A stretch of DNA of 64,000 nt from Osedax fenrisi (GCA_964019155.1 OZ025243.1:29096371-29160370); one strand, 5' to 3'; positions 1 through 32,763 are shown, numbered from the stretch's first letter. Numbers and translations are program-made. The notes: generated by a model from the letters alone, not told the origin.

Positions 1-765
1 ATATAGTATATATGGTATATTATAAATAAACAACAAATAGTGCCTATTGTATTATGATTTCTATAGAAATTGACTTTATATATATAAAAACAGTTATTAT
101 CTAAATAGGAGTTTTCTGCTTTATACTTTTTTAATAATGATTATATTGAATATCTTTAATATATTTTTTCAACATTAAATTATATTTATATTTATAGAGA
201 GTTATAATATTTATAGATATATATAAGTAAAAATAAATATACTACCAAATAAATGTTTGCAATTAACTAACTAGCCATATACAGTTCTATAGCACCCTCT
301 CCTATCTATTTACATGTAAACAGCCGATATGATGGATTTTGTAAAAATGTCCAATAATCATAAGATTGTATATTTTTCATAGTAGTGGTTTCAAGTTATT
401 TATTAATTTTATACCTCTTTTGGAATTTATATTTCTTTTATTATAATTATTATACTAAATAACACATGCGATAAGAAGTAGTAATAGTATAGTAGTACTT
501 GTATTAGTCCAATTCATTATTATTATCAGCATAAATGACTTATTGTATTCCATCTATATATATATATATTTGGAAAATAATATAACTGACTTATCATCTA
601 TTCTATAATATTTCTCTTTGTTGAGATATATTTTAGTTATTATTAAGTACTCTTTCATTTTCAAATACAATTGACATGTATTTGATTTATTTCTTTATTA
701 CATTACATTTTGATTTTCTTAAATCTTTATTACACACTAATATTTGATTTTTGATATGGATGTAG

Positions 766-796
<31 letters not shown>

Positions 797-1379
797 TAAA
801 TTAGAATGCCTTTAACAAATACAAATATTAATGACCTATAACATAATAATGGTAATCAAATATTGTATAGAAAGTTTTCTATAAATACTATTACATTAGA
901 TTTAATAAACGAATCTTTTTAAAATAATAAGTAAAATCAAATACTATTCCTATAAAGAATATTTTAAACATATGATAATTAAATTACAATAGAATTTTTA
1001 ATAAAATAACATGAATTGTATTTATATAAATGATATAAATAGATCAACATTACAATAATGTTTGGTATATTGCTTTTAATACTCTAGAATTGATAAATAA
1101 TACTATTTTTTATATTATTTAATAATACTATTTAGTATAGCATTTGTATGTTACCTCCAAAGATTGCATGTCTCTGCATACATCGATAGAGTTAGTAATT
1201 GTGTGATAGGCGATTACTATTGTCATCATTTAATATAAGAGTATAAACATATAAATCACATTCAAAACATATATGTATATATTCACATTATATACATATA
1301 ATATGTTTGAGATGATATTGTGTGTTGATTATAATGTGGTAAACTGTATGACTAACTTTACCTACTAATCACTCAACAC
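1..1379. other. AT-rich non-coding stretch, probably RNF113 intron
   Basis: No coding exon, RNA gene or recognisable transposon is visible. The stretch is very AT-rich with short (TA)n runs, for example near 560 and 767-790. I looked for the CCCH zinc-finger exon that precedes the RING in RNF113 proteins and did not find it, so this is probably part of a long intron. Confidence 0.5.
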
Positions 1380-1620
1380 TCGTTCCATTTACATCTTCAC
1401 ATTCCCATCCTCCTCCCCACATCCTCATCCTCCTCATCCTTCACCCATACTTAACATCCCCATTCTTCTCATCTTTCACATCACCATCCTCCTAATTCTT
1501 AACCTCCCCCTCCTCCTCCTCATCCTTCACATCACCATCATTCACCTTCCCATCCTCCTCCTCCTCTTCCTTCATCTTCCACTCTCCAATCTCCTCCTTC
1601 ACCTCCCCCTCCTCCCCTCT
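1380..1620 (+). repeat. Pyrimidine-rich (CCT/CAT) repeat abutting a splice acceptor
   Basis: About 240 bases of almost pure C and T with loose units such as CCTCCT and CATCCT. It ends a few bases before the 3' splice site of the first RNF113 exon in the window. It is an overgrown polypyrimidine tract: a repeat that also serves as splicing signal. Confidence 0.75.
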
Positions 1621-1628
1621 GTGATCAG

Positions 1629-2185
1629 ATGAACAAGATTACGCTATCAGCAGCGATGACGAAGATCTCCCGTTCAAATGTTACCTCTGCAGGAAAACCT
1701 TTGTCTCTCCTATCATCACAAAGTTATTATCACAATGCTATCATCCCTATATTATATCTGTATAATATACAGTTATTGTGTAACCTACTATTTATATGTT
1801 TCTCTATTTTATTTCTGATGTTAACCTATTTAGATAAATATATATAATTTATGGTGCCGAACATAAAATATAATACACGAACGAATTCATAATCTATTCA
1901 TAGCTTATATTAAGGATATCATTCAATATGAGGATAGGCTAATTTACCAGTTGATTAAGTATTAGTTTTCCTTTCGGATATTAGCTCATCTCTTAAGATA
2001 TGTTAACGTTCACTCAAGATATCATCTCTTTATGATTTCTCTTAACTTTCACAGTTATCCTCGTAGCTTTATCTGCATTATTATGTCTGACACATATATT
2101 TCATGTATTATCAATAAATATAAATAAATTTAAATATATAATTATTTTTCTAGTAATAACTTAAATTTATTATTTAAAAATGTAT

Positions 2186-2216
<31 letters not shown>

Positions 2217-2875
2217 ATATACATCTTATATGATTAGTTATGACATAGAATATACACTAACGAAGCCCACACTCACGTTGTTGCACAGATGCAAGCATTA
2301 TTTCTGCGAGAAGTGCGCCCTAGCCCAGTATCGTAAGTCGAAGAGGTGTTTCGTGTGCGGCCTGCAAACGTTCGGTGTGTTCAACCCCGCCAAAGGTTAC
2401 CCTCCTAGCGTTATCCTACTGACCTTTGCTAACGCGTGTCTTCATTGTTGTAGATCTTCTGGACAAGATTCACAAGAAGAAACACAAGAAGAAGAATAAG
2501 AAGGAGCGAGGTTCGTCGAGAGTTCTGTTTTACGAAAGTTCATTCGTTTTCGAGTATTTCTTATTATTATAAATACTCGCAAGAGTAAATAATTCACGTG
2601 TATATATAGCATACTCTTTTCTAAACTATTATAATATAAAGAAAATATTAGATATATATATAAATTAGAAGAATACTTATAACATTATTTAGAAATAGTA
2701 TCACCCCTACCCCGAATACCTAGCCACCCACCCACCCACCCACCCATCAGATTCATCGGGTCTGGAGAGTGAGTCGGACACAGAAGACAAGGATTACGTC
2801 AGTAACTACGAGGACACCTCCAGTTCAGATGAAGATATTGATCTGAATCAGCCTCCTCCTCCTCCTACATCTTAA
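1629..2875 (+). CDS. RNF113A: RNF113/CWC24-like RING-finger splicing factor, C-terminal exons
   Basis: Four exons, 1629-1722, 2289-2395, 2454-2510 and 2751-2875, join in matching phases with GT-AG borders. The first gives an acidic lead-in, then [13 protein letters not shown]. The second continues [15 protein letters not shown] to [16 protein letters not shown], completing a C3HC4 RING, and the NPAK ending is a family signature. The third is Lys-rich ([13 protein letters not shown]). The last is an acidic Ser/Asp/Glu tail ending in five prolines. In known relatives this protein joins the activated spliceosome and may act as a ubiquitin ligase. The upstream CCCH zinc finger lies outside the window. 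The start codon is not visible, so the entry is partial. Identity is strong; exon borders are predictions. Confidence 0.9.
2396..2453 (+). other. 58-bp intron in RNF113
   Basis: A very short GT-AG intron with a good branch-point-like CTAAC about 25 bases before the acceptor. It contrasts with the long introns elsewhere in the window. Confidence 0.75.
2723..2747 (+). repeat. (CCCA)n tract at the last RNF113 acceptor
   Basis: Tandem CCCA/CCAC units immediately before the 3' splice site at 2750. It likely acts as the pyrimidine tract. Confidence 0.7.
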
Positions 2876-2879
2876 TAAA
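2874..2879 (+). promoter_or_regulatory. Poly(A) signal overlapping the RNF113 stop
   Basis: AATAAA shares two bases with the TAA stop at 2873-2875. If used, the 3' UTR is only tens of bases long. Confidence 0.55.
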
Positions 2880-3455
2880 CTTATATTTCATATTCACTCT
2901 TCTATCTTTTCTAAAAGTTACCATCTGTTAAATATATAAATTATATAAATTATATTTCATATTTTTTATAGTCAGTAAAAATATGAAAATATTTTAATTT
3001 AATTTATTTTATTTAAAATTTATTTAAATCTGTTTTAATATTTTCAATTTAAATTTTTAATTTATATTCAGTATATATATTTATATTTTATTAATTTAAT
3101 ATGTATTTTTGATTAATAAATAGAATTTTACTTTATATTTAGTAATATAATTACATTCAAATCAAACACAATTATATCTTCGGTATACATTGATGAATGA
3201 AGCTGTGATTTATTAAATAATTAATCTGAATAAATCTATTTAAGGCTCAAAGTTCACTTATAATAACGTTCATTTTTATTTGTTATCAGCAATATTATTT
3301 TATTAAAATATGAGAAATAATTATTTATCTTTAAAATTATGTTTTATATTTCATTCAAAAATAATCATAAGTGCTTCAATTATGCAGTATAAAAATATAC
3401 CTGAAAAAATACTGATGTAAATATTGAGTATATTTCAATAATTTATAACTAACTA
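2880..3455. other. AT-rich intergenic sequence
   Basis: Nothing recognisable beyond A/T-rich sequence. Confidence 0.5.
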
Positions 3456-3910
3456 GTGCCATGACGAGTCGTCCCAGGGGAACATGATATGGTGACATGC
3501 ACAACTTCTTCTAACAATAGCGGTCTTTCGCTACATCAAGTAATGATTGAGTAGACATACCGGTCCACTCATATACGTCATCCATCAAATTTAGGGCGAG
3601 CTCTTTTACTTGTCCCTTCAATACTACCTTGTAAATAGTGTTTGCCAATGTGGCATGCCTAAACACATGGTCAAACCAACTAATTTTTCACTTTCTGTAA
3701 AACACTTTCATATGACCCAATTCTAGATAGCATGTCCTCATGAGGATGCATGGATTTACATTTGTGTTTCGTTGTCTTCGTTATATGATGTATAGCACTC
3801 TTCTATGTGACTTATATTCAAAAGTATTCAACTGTTTCTTCGAGTCTTTGAGAATAGTGCATGTTTCGCAGCCGTACAAAAGAATGGATAGAATTAAGGA
3901 ATTGTTAGGT
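3456..3910 (-). mobile_element. RTE-like LINE, 3' end fragment
   Basis: Read on the minus strand, broken frames give ILLYGCETCT, then KLVWP and a terminal VTISCSPGTTRHGT. These resemble the C-terminal part of an endonuclease-reverse transcriptase (typical ILYGCETW). Several stops and frameshifts show an old, 5'-truncated copy. It resembles the 51.5-kb element in clade but is not the same copy. Confidence 0.7.
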
Positions 3911-4370
3911 TGAACTTAATTTTAAAAATTATTTGTCTTATACTCTGCTTCTCCTAATAATTATACCTTATACTTATTGTTAGAGATTAAAAATTTAGAT
4001 ATAGTAATTGATATAAATATTATCTACCTAGTTAAATAAAATATTTTTTTTCAAACTCAATCGCAAAAATGATCCACCCTTTATTATACCCCATGTTTAT
4101 AATGTAGTACACATACAATACAACATAATACCTAAGTAGCTCTGGACTTTATGCTATATCTAAAACCTAATAGATTTTTGTACTGTATGAAGCTTTATAC
4201 AATTTGCAGAGTATATACGTAATATATAGCTAATACAATATTAGGCTATATAATAATGTAATACAATTGTAGATACAAATTATATTTCAAATAAAAAATC
4301 AGGCACAAAATATGTTTTATTATTTTTACAGTATAAATTTACTAGAACTATTTTGTATTATCTTAAGCCG
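3911..4370. other. AT-rich sequence, nothing recognised
   Basis: No exon, RNA gene or repeat family is evident. Confidence 0.45.
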
Positions 4371-4374
4371 TGTA

Positions 4375-4665
4375 CACTAGCATCTAGCACGTCAATTTGT
4401 TACTACATTTGATGCTCAGTATACATTATTATTGGTGTTCAGATAGCGAGCATCAAGTATCGCGAATGCGGCGATTTGTTACTAGGTATATTTATAAAAA
4501 TGGAACGTGTTTAATCTGATGGCGACTTGTTACTGCGCTTGTTACCGAGCAAATTAGCTGTTCATATAACGATCATCAAGCATGGCGATTTGTTACTAGA
4601 AAATAGACCTTTTCATAGATTTTAGGCGGCGACTTATTACTGCACTTGATGCTAGCGTTTTTATA
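4375..4665. repeat. Cluster of GGCGAYTTGTTACT motifs
   Basis: A 14-base motif close to GGCGATTTGTTACT occurs about five times (near 4390, 4470, 4525, 4585 and 4628). It is interspersed with GCATCAAGT and its complement ACTTGATGC. The block is more GC-rich than its surroundings. It looks like a MITE with subterminal repeats, but termini are uncertain. Confidence 0.5.
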
Positions 4666-4669
4666 CTTG

Positions 4670-6380
4670 ATATACGACAATCGTAAAGGCTAATAGTAGT
4701 ATATACGAATCTTATCTACGATAAAAAAACTACAAAAAATTGCTTACACAGTCCCAAAAGATATCGATATACTAATAGAATCATACATTGATATACATTG
4801 AATCATATAATAGATACATTGAATCACTATATTTTACATGTAACACTGTGAACGTCTGGCCTTAATGAATATCATATTATAAATAATCATAATATTAAGC
4901 ATATAATAAATAAATGTAATAATTATTATTATTTTATTTAGTTTTGAAAATCAATTATATTTATAACTATGTAGACATATATATAACTATATTATAACCT
5001 AATACATTTTGTAATATATTTGACCCTAAAATATCGTCCACAAATTATCTTTGAAACTATTTATTAAAATAAGTCATCAAATAATTGAATATCATATATG
5101 AATTAAAAAAATACTATAATTACATGATTCCAAATAATTTATAAATCAAAGACTAATACTAATATATAGCAGTAACATAGAATAACTAGTTAGATATCGT
5201 TAGATATCAGAAGTATTGCAACGGACATCGTGTGAATATAGTAATCGTTGGATTATGATTTAAAATGAATTAAAAAGACGTTATCTCAAATGATATTTTG
5301 AAATTTCTAAATCTAAATAAATGTAGACACCTCTTATTAAACATTTAACCAGTAACTGTGACTATGATATATTGTAATGTAATAACTAGCTTTTAAATAA
5401 TGTCCATTTTAAATTCGCATGTCTAATATAAATACTAATGTATCTTTTAGTTTACATCTAATTATAATTAGTGATATATCACTTCACAGAGGCATACTTG
5501 TTTTTATATAAGTAACATATATTTACTAAAGAACATTTTAGATATAACTAGAATATATATACAGGCTAACATTTAGTGTAATCTATGCACATGTTTGAAT
5601 ACAAATTTATATTCAATTTAATATTGTTCATATACACGGTATATTTTAATTTGCAAAAATAAAAATGGGATTTGCAAATATATTAACTTATTTTTGTTAG
5701 ATAAAACTGATTTTTAAATATTAAAAAGATACAATCACCCAGAGACGTTAGGAATATTATCTAAATGTGATTGTTAGTTAGTTATATTATTATCTTATAA
5801 TAGAAATATTAATTTCATTAATTACAATGAGTGATATTATTGAAATAAAGTATTAGAATTTAAAAACATATTTATTTACACTATAACTTTCTTATTATTT
5901 CATTATACATTATTGTTAACTTAATTGTTTAAACGATGTCTAAATAAAATTTCTTCTTCTTCTTATTATAATTATATTCAAATAAGGAAATATAACTATT
6001 AGCTTAGTAAGTCGAGTATGATTATGATACTTATTATTTGTATACATTAAATGTTAAATAACATTTTTATTCCTATAACAATAATTAGATTATTTAATGC
6101 AATATTTTTATTAATTATAAATCATCAATTTATATATTTATTATACAAAATATGGGTGGCACAATGGTGTAGATAAAATAAAATTAATTTTACAAAAATA
6201 TATATATATACAAATTTAATAATCGGTAAATGTTAATGTATTAAAATGGATATCATGTCATGGTATGTATATATTAACAACATATATTTAATAATACATT
6301 TAATATTATTAGCACAACTATTGAATTCTATTTATAACAGTAATTCAGTATTTCATATTAAACAAATATATTATTTAATT
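4670..6380. other. AT-rich intergenic sequence
   Basis: No supported gene or element. Long A/T runs and short inverted repeats only. Confidence 0.45.
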
Positions 6381-6384
6381 GTCC

Positions 6385-6853
6385 GGTATAACCATCGATA
6401 TAAAGAAAGTGGATAAGCAATTGACGCACGCAATACTTGTTAAAGATAGATACCTGAATGGCACTATATCGATAAATTAACAAAATGGTTTCAGTGATTT
6501 TGATTGGATATGGCTTTTCGTCAAAATATATTAAAGTTACTTCTATCTAAAGCAATGGATTTAGATTATAAATATCAATAAAATAGTATGATATCTTCAA
6601 TTTAAATACACAAAATTACGAGGAATGTAAATATGATCTATTTTAAATATATATTTTATTTTGAGTATAGATAGTACATTAAAAATGGTAGTAATTATCA
6701 ATATATATGTACAAATTAATATTTATAAACTAATATTAATTAAAATAAAAAGTAGTAGGTCAGGTAGGCTGCGACTGCAGCGCCTCTATCCAAATTGCCA
6801 TACACTACATTCAATTTGCTTATCCACTTTCTTTATATCGATGGGTATAACAT
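6385..6853. mobile_element. MITE, copy 1 (ATCGATATAAAGAAAGTGG termini)
   Basis: The left end carries ACCATCGATATAAAGAAAG followed by TGGATAAGCAA. The right end carries the inverse, TTGCTTATCCAC and then CTTTCTTTATATCGATGGGT. The arms pair for about 35 bases with little coding content between. A diverged second copy lies at 23088-23575, which supports a mobile family. Confidence 0.7.
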
Positions 6854-6859
6854 GTTTGT

Positions 6860-8860
6860 TTTCGTAAAAATATTTAAAAATAGATCGATAACAATCTTTA
6901 TCGAAAACATAGTAACGTGTATTAAATAAAACGTACACACAAATAGGAATGTATAAATGATGTTAAAACGCAGTGAACGCTAGGAATATAACTCGAGGAA
7001 CGTGTGATATCACATAAGGCGAATAAGTATAAATAAAATATATAATGTGTGGAGAGTAATATATAAAATGGAATGTATAAATATGATATAAAGATTCACC
7101 GAACAGGTTATCGAATACTATAGAACGTTGAACAACGCAGTCAACGACATAAGGCACACAAATAATAGAAATAAGGAGTTGCTATGGGCAGGGGCCGATG
7201 ATATCCAAGGACTATAGCCCCACGGCATGTAGATATGATCTTTGGGGTGCTCGCACGGGGGCTGAAGGGTAGAGTAGATCATGAAACCCTTCTTTAAGTC
7301 TTTGATTTTAAGTGTTCTCCCTGCGTATTACGATATTATTAATTAGGGTGTCGATATAAGACATTAGTACATATTGTGATTAACTAATTATTTAAATAAG
7401 TATTAAATCAATAATGTTATAGAATTGTAAAAGATTTTAATATAACATTTTAAATGATATAATCAATTATTTATAAAAAATATATATCATTTTTATATTA
7501 ATTTGTTCATAATTTACATGAATATATATTACTTTATAATGGTGAGGGGAAAACTAGGGGTACTATAATAATTGTTCAGTCTGGAGTTTAAATATTATGT
7601 TGAATAACCTGTTAGTATTTATATTCAAAATACTTTGACTATAAATATCCGCCTTATATATAAGTTTTTATCTCTGAGTTTAACATGATAATCTAATAAA
7701 GCATATCTTATAACCGTTAAGGATATATCTCACTTGAGACATATTTATTTATTCATATTTAAAGTTTTTTATAATAACATATTTATAATTATAATTATTT
7801 TAGTTATTTATTTTATAGAAATGTCAAATATGCAATATTATTGTTATAAAACAGTGGTTTTATAGGTGGTATGTACATAATATGCAACATGAATCATATT
7901 ATATGATTATATTTATAAATTAAAATATTTATGATATATTTTGAAATATGTCTATAATTCTGAATACTTAATTTATTTTCAAACTTGAAATGATTACATC
8001 TACGAATAATGATCAACATCGTGTATTCACTATACATGTATTCATAATACAATCTGGTTTAAAATATAAATAAAGAAATTAATTTAAAAATGTATAAACT
8101 TGTATAAATATAACAGCACATAGATCTGTGTAAATATACTGTCCAGATTACATATATTGACCATTCAACTATTCAGCTATCTCGCTACAAAAGCTACACC
8201 CTAATATAGAATCTTTATTGAATGTAAAGAGAATAGATTACAGAGATAGAAACAAAATACATTTTAAATTTTTTTATAATTTTTGTTATAAATAATATAT
8301 TATAATAGGAAGGTACATCACCTGCAGATTTGTTTATAATTAGTTCTGCACTTCTAATATGGAATCAATCTACAACTAATCTACTTAACGCCTTACATCA
8401 TTCAAACAATAATACTAATAATATAGTGAAACGATATACATGATGAAAGATTGTGTAAAATATTATTTTCATATAGAAAAATAAATAATTTATGACACAA
8501 TTGACAATAATTAATCTAGTAAATTAGCTAAGTATAGGATTACGTTAAGTATATAAACATATTTAGAAATAAAATAATATTTATAAATATCATTACGAAT
8601 GTACTACCATTGTTAATAATATATAAAAATTGTATTATTGACAATAATTTATTGTATAATACAATACAAATACATTTTTTATAAAATAGAATTCTAGAAA
8701 AATATAAATATAATATTAAGTAATATATATATATATAACACATAATTATATACATATAATAGGAGGTTGTAGTAATTAACAATAATTACTTTAATTGTAA
8801 GAAGAATTATATTCAGAAACAATTAAATAACAATATAAATAATTGGATAATTTATTATTT
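6860..8860. other. Intergenic sequence with a small GC island
   Basis: Mostly A/T-rich. At about 7180-7330 a GC-richer island is open in short frames only, with no splice-consistent exon; it may be an old LINE remnant but I could not place it. Nothing else is supported. Confidence 0.4.
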
Positions 8861-8869
8861 CTATGAAAT

Positions 8870-8875
8870 TTTATT
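8870..8875 (-). promoter_or_regulatory. Candidate PGGHG poly(A) signal
   Basis: AATAAA on the minus strand, about 145 bases after the stop codon. Another AATAAA lies at 8851-8856. Either could be used. Confidence 0.45.
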
Positions 8876-9017
8876 GGATCATTAATTAATTTTCTAGAAA
8901 TGGGTAAATCATTAATTATACATATATATATATATATGTGTATATATATAGATTAATTATCGACCATTATAATAGCGAACATCACATACCGGACGTGCAT
9001 ATAGATCACACGGATCA

Positions 9018-27886
<18,869 letters not shown>

Positions 27887-27889
27887 CGT

Positions 27890-29160
27890 CTAGCGGTTCT
27901 TAGTCACTGATGGGCTATATATAGGGCAGTGATGATTAGGCTCCTATGATTTATAGAACAATGAACAATAGAGGCTATTACTAATTGCGTAACTTAAACG
28001 TAAGTGTTATATAATAATGTAGACACCCGGTGATTATAATTAAGCCATTATAAATTTAATGTTTCTCTTTCTATCTATACGTTACTGAACACTAGCTATA
28101 TTAATAAATATATATATATATATAAATGAATATTTTGATTAATGATAAAATTAGCTTGAAGATATATACTGGATATTATATCGACGTAGTATATTAACAG
28201 TATATAATTTCGGTATAAATTTAATTCTAAATCAAATATTAAATATATTATTATTATTATTATTATATTATTCTGATGGCTAATTTTATATAATTTAACA
28301 TTCATTATCCAAATATAGTATATATTTATCATATAATATCACCTGCAAATTAATTCTATGACAATAATAAGTACTTAAATCCGCATGATGTATATATGAA
28401 TTCACTGTATATTCTACTATTATAACATGCCATAACCAACCAGTAATAATAAATAATTATTATATGTATATATATATATATTTTAAATTTAAAGTTATAT
28501 ATCACAATAATTGGTCATGTTTAGAAATTAATTGTAATTATTATATCAAATATTATGTTACAAAAAGTGAGATTTTTATTATTATTTATTAATATATATT
28601 TATATATATATACATTTAACATATTTTAAATGTTAACTATATAGTCCTAACATTTAAACTTTAAAATTAATATTTCATTAATTAAAAACACTAAAATAAA
28701 TCTATTTCCAAGTTGCATGCCCAATAAAACATGTTACAAATATATAAATAATACTCATATATATATATATAATTGATTCATTCTAATAATTGCCAATTAT
28801 ACACATACAACTTATATAAAATAATGTAATTCAATATTGAACTATTGTATATATATAATATGACTTATATTAACTATATTTGATATAAATTATTAATTTA
28901 TATTATAACATAATGAAGTAATGGTTAATGTATTCAAGGTAAGATAAGATATCTAATTGTGATGATATTTTATTTATATCAAAATATATTCAATATTATG
29001 ATAATGATATAGGGTTAATTATGTAATAAAATAGGGCTATGTAGACCCCTTCCCTCGTGCGGGAAGAGAATAATAATAAGATAATATTACGATAACAATT
29101 AGATAAGAATAATATATTGAAGATAAAATGAGACAAACATAATAATTTGGATGATTTAGT
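27890..29160. other. Upstream/intergenic AT-rich sequence
   Basis: Should contain the PGGHG promoter, but no convincing TATA box or CpG island stands out. (TA)n and ATT repeats only. Confidence 0.4.
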
Positions 29161-30290
29161 GATTAGAGGTAGAGAGAAAAGAAGAAATAAGAATCGATGA
29201 ATATTTTGTAGGATCTAATAGAATGGCTGGTTAATAGAAAGGAGGGAGGGCATTCCATAGAGTGGGACCAGAATTTTAAAGCTCTAGAATGTAGGGAACT
29301 TTTACTAAAGTTCCGGGTGATAATAAGAGGAGCATTTTGGTAACGAAGAGAAGTAAATATTATAATTATGTTAATTAGATCTGAGACATAGCTAGGGGTG
29401 ACAGAATATATTGATTTATGTATTATAGAAAGCACATGTAATTTACACCTGAGAGAGAAGGGTATGTCACATACAAGATGATTGATGAAATATTGTAGTA
29501 GAGTGATCCAGTCGTGTTATGCAGTAAGTAGTACGTATTGAGGAACGGATAATCCGATTAAGTGAAGCAGTAGCTTTAGCAGGAAGTAGGATCTGTAGGA
29601 AAAACAGTGGTCAAGTCTTGAGAAAACAAGGGAATTTATTAAGGGGGTATCCCACTACAAGTATTTCCGGCAACTTGCAGGAAATATTGTAACTTTAAAA
29701 ATGTTCTATCTAGTAAACTATAATTAGAATAGTTTTAAAGTTACAATACTTTTACCCCCTTTAGAGTTTTCGTAAGGTTTCTGGAAAGTGAGGTTCGTAT
29801 TTTTAAAAATTCTGAATAGATGAACGTTGGATGATTTTGTATTGGATGATATGTAATTCTTAAATGATAATTTTCATCAAATACTAATCCCAGGTTTTTG
29901 GAAGAATGGGAAGGAGAAATAATCTTGATGTTTAGAGTAAAGTTTGGAAAGAAAGTATCAGAAGTAGATATATTAAATATATTAATCTTAGAGGCATTAA
30001 TTAGTAGTTTATTGGAACCATAATATTATGCAGTTAGCACACTTAATTAAGACAGTTAATGGTATTATGAGAATTTATATGGAAAAAGGTAAACAGTTGA
30101 TAATATCAGCAAAAATATGGTAATGTATATTTGGAAAGTGTCTAATTAGATCAGCAATATGGTGGATACAAATAGAAAATAGGGATTAACCTAGAACGGA
30201 TCCCTGAGGAATACTGTGGAGAAAGAGACGAGTAAGATTTGTCAATCATAAGAGATATTACGGTGTGTCAGATATGAAGTAAACCATTAT
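29160..30290 (-). mobile_element. CR1-like LINE remnant
   Basis: On the minus strand a C-terminal frame includes VTPSYVSDLI, SLRYQNAPL and ALKFWSHSMECPP (compare PKLWNSLP in the family). Near 30210 the reverse-transcriptase motif IPQGSVLG appears, with following frames broken. It is old, truncated and interrupted by a MITE at 29641-29761. Confidence 0.75.
29641..29761. mobile_element. Small MITE with AAGGGGGTA termini
   Basis: The left end AAGGGGGTATCCC and right end TTACCCCCTT are inverted, and both contain an inner ATTGTAACTTTAAAA. A related fragment (GTGGGATACCCCTTTAAAG) occurs at about 59675-59700. Confidence 0.7.
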
Positions 30291-30405
30291 TAACCCAATT
30301 ATGACATACTTTTATTTTTAATAATATAATGAAATATCAAATACATATTATTTGAATTTTAATATATATATATATATATATTAAATATATGTTAAAATAT
30401 ATGTT

Positions 30406-30449
<44 letters not shown>

Positions 30450-31590
30450 ATGCTAATATAAAATGAAGTTACATTTATTAATTTAATATTAATAAAATAT
30501 ATTATAAAATATAAACTTCATAGAATAAGTATTTAGAAATATATTAAATAAATGTATTATATTTATTAATAAAATAGTGTTATTGTATCATTGATTTAGA
30601 TTTAGATACATATATGAGATTAATATTTATATATTGTATAGGTTATAAGTAATAGGTATATATATAATAATATATATCTATATAATATATATATATTATA
30701 TATAATAATATATATCTATATAATATATATATATATTATATATAATAATATATATATTTCATGTGTGTTCAATGACATTAATCTAATTATAAAAAATACA
30801 ATATTTATAGATATATATAAGTAAATAACTAGATGTTTTTTCATTTTTAGTGGACATTAAAACCACCTGTGAATATGTATATACAGTATATGTTTATACC
30901 GATGATGTAATATCTATTTATTATAATTATCTAATCACCATTTATTACACCAACAGATGTAAATTATACTATTAATTTGATTAAAAGTAAGTGTCCATAC
31001 GTATATATTTTAATTAAAATAATATTTGATCTAAAAGTTAAATTTGACTTATGAAATAAATAATATATGAATTTTAACATATATATATATATATAGATAG
31101 GCAGAAAACAAAATCGTTTGAAATTACGTTTAAAAATGTTGGTTATACTTTCAAAGTATCTATGCTTTATCTAACTTTATTGGGTGTCCGATCATAACGG
31201 ACAGATTATAATGTAAATATATATGTTGTATTGATATGTGAGGGTTATTTGGTTTAAGTGGTTTATTTTTGTTCTTCTTTGTTTTTTTAGCTGCTTTACA
31301 TCGCAAAGTGAGCCTATAAAAACTAAACTCGTAATTTTTCGTACTTAATTACATTAGCAACCCGCCCATTATGAGCGTAGACCACTTTATGGACAATGGA
31401 TATTTAATAATTGATTAGAATTGATTTATAAAATATAAACTTTATTTTTTTTCATTTTATATAATATTTATATCAAGTTCTATTGGTATTACAGTGCTAT
31501 TATAATGAATATACGGTATAGTTTATACTAAAATATCTAGATTATTTTATTAGTGTACATCAATAGCAATTATAATGAAATCATATGTAT
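30291..31590. other. AT-rich sequence with (TA)n tandem units
   Basis: TA tracts at 30361-30442, and a tandem repeat of TATAATAATATATATCTATA-like units (about 47 bp) at 30655-30755. A pyrimidine tract plus AG near 31290 precedes only a short open frame. No gene supported. Confidence 0.5.
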
Positions 31591-31594
31591 AATC

Positions 31595-32450
31595 ATTATA
31601 ACTCCATACAGCAATTGCTTACTTCCAACTCCCTTAAACTTAACCCTACCAAAAGCGAAGCTATATTTCTCCACTTACGTTCCTCCACCCTCTCTGAACC
31701 ACCCCATCTTACTAAACATGACTTTAGACACTTAGACCCTCCCCTATCATAAACATGTCTGTAACCTTGGCATACACATCGACTCCACGCTTTCCCTTGA
31801 AACTCACATTGCCCACATGCACAAATCTATCCACTACCACTTACACTGCTTCCGCCTAATTCGACGCTCCATTCTCTTCTCCATTGATGTTACCATCGCC
31901 TCCTCCGATATACTCCCTCTATTCGACAATTGCAACAACCTACTATTCAATCTCCCCGCCTACAAACTGATTAAACTCTAACGTCTTCAAAATGCTGTAG
32001 TACGGTACGTTGCATCTACTTCCCCGTCGTTCCTCTGATTCCATTACACCTCTCCTCAAACAACTACACTGGACACCAGTCTCCTACCGTATTAAATACA
32101 AACTTTCCCTGAAAATCCACAAAGCTATACATCACAACTCCCCCGACTACCTTGCATCCCTTCTCCATCTACACACACCTAATACTCCAATCTACACCCG
32201 ATCCTACAACACCTTTCTCCTTACTACACCCCATCTACACAACCTGCACTCCTCCAATATACGCTCCTTTGCACTATCTGCTCCTTATCATTGGAACTCC
32301 CTACCCTACTACATTCAAACAATGACATCAACCTCCTCCTTCAAACGTCATCTAAAGACATAGTATTTCTCCCATGATTTCCCCCAAAACAATAATTTCT
32401 ACCGCCCACAGCCGATTGCTCACGTACAGCGTAGTCCTAAAACCAAAAAA
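31595..32450 (+). mobile_element. L2/CR1-like LINE, 3' end
   Basis: Broken frames give NSLKLNPTKSEAIFLHL, NLGIHIDSTLSLETHI, FDNCNNLLFNLPAYKL, LHWTPVSYRIKYKLSLKIHK and HWNSLPYYIQ. These are the C-terminal landmarks of a non-LTR reverse transcriptase. The longest intact piece is 32010-32363. It is 5' truncated, C-rich on the plus strand, with a TAATTAT-type tail after 32460. Confidence 0.85.
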
Positions 32451-32719
32451 AGTAAAAGTAAAGTATAATAAATTATTATAATTATTATAATTATTAAATA
32501 ATGATAATAAATAATATTTTTACAACCATTATTATTATAAAATGTATATGTATTATACATTATATAAGACATTATTTATTAAATATAATAATGTATTAAG
32601 TAAATTACTATATTTAAAATTATATTTATAATATAATATTAAATATTTGTAAACTATAAAAAATTGAAAATAAGATATTATATTATTTACTAATATATTG
32701 TAATAATTAATATCTCGGA

Positions 32720-32763
<44 letters not shown>

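Noticed and set aside
7180..7330. GC-rich island as an exon
   Set aside because: No frame with consistent splice sites or family resemblance on either strand; possibly a LINE remnant.
31260..31340. Possible exon after a strong pyrimidine tract (TTTTTTTAG)
   Set aside because: The following frame is only about 20 codons long, without a donor or recognisable sequence.
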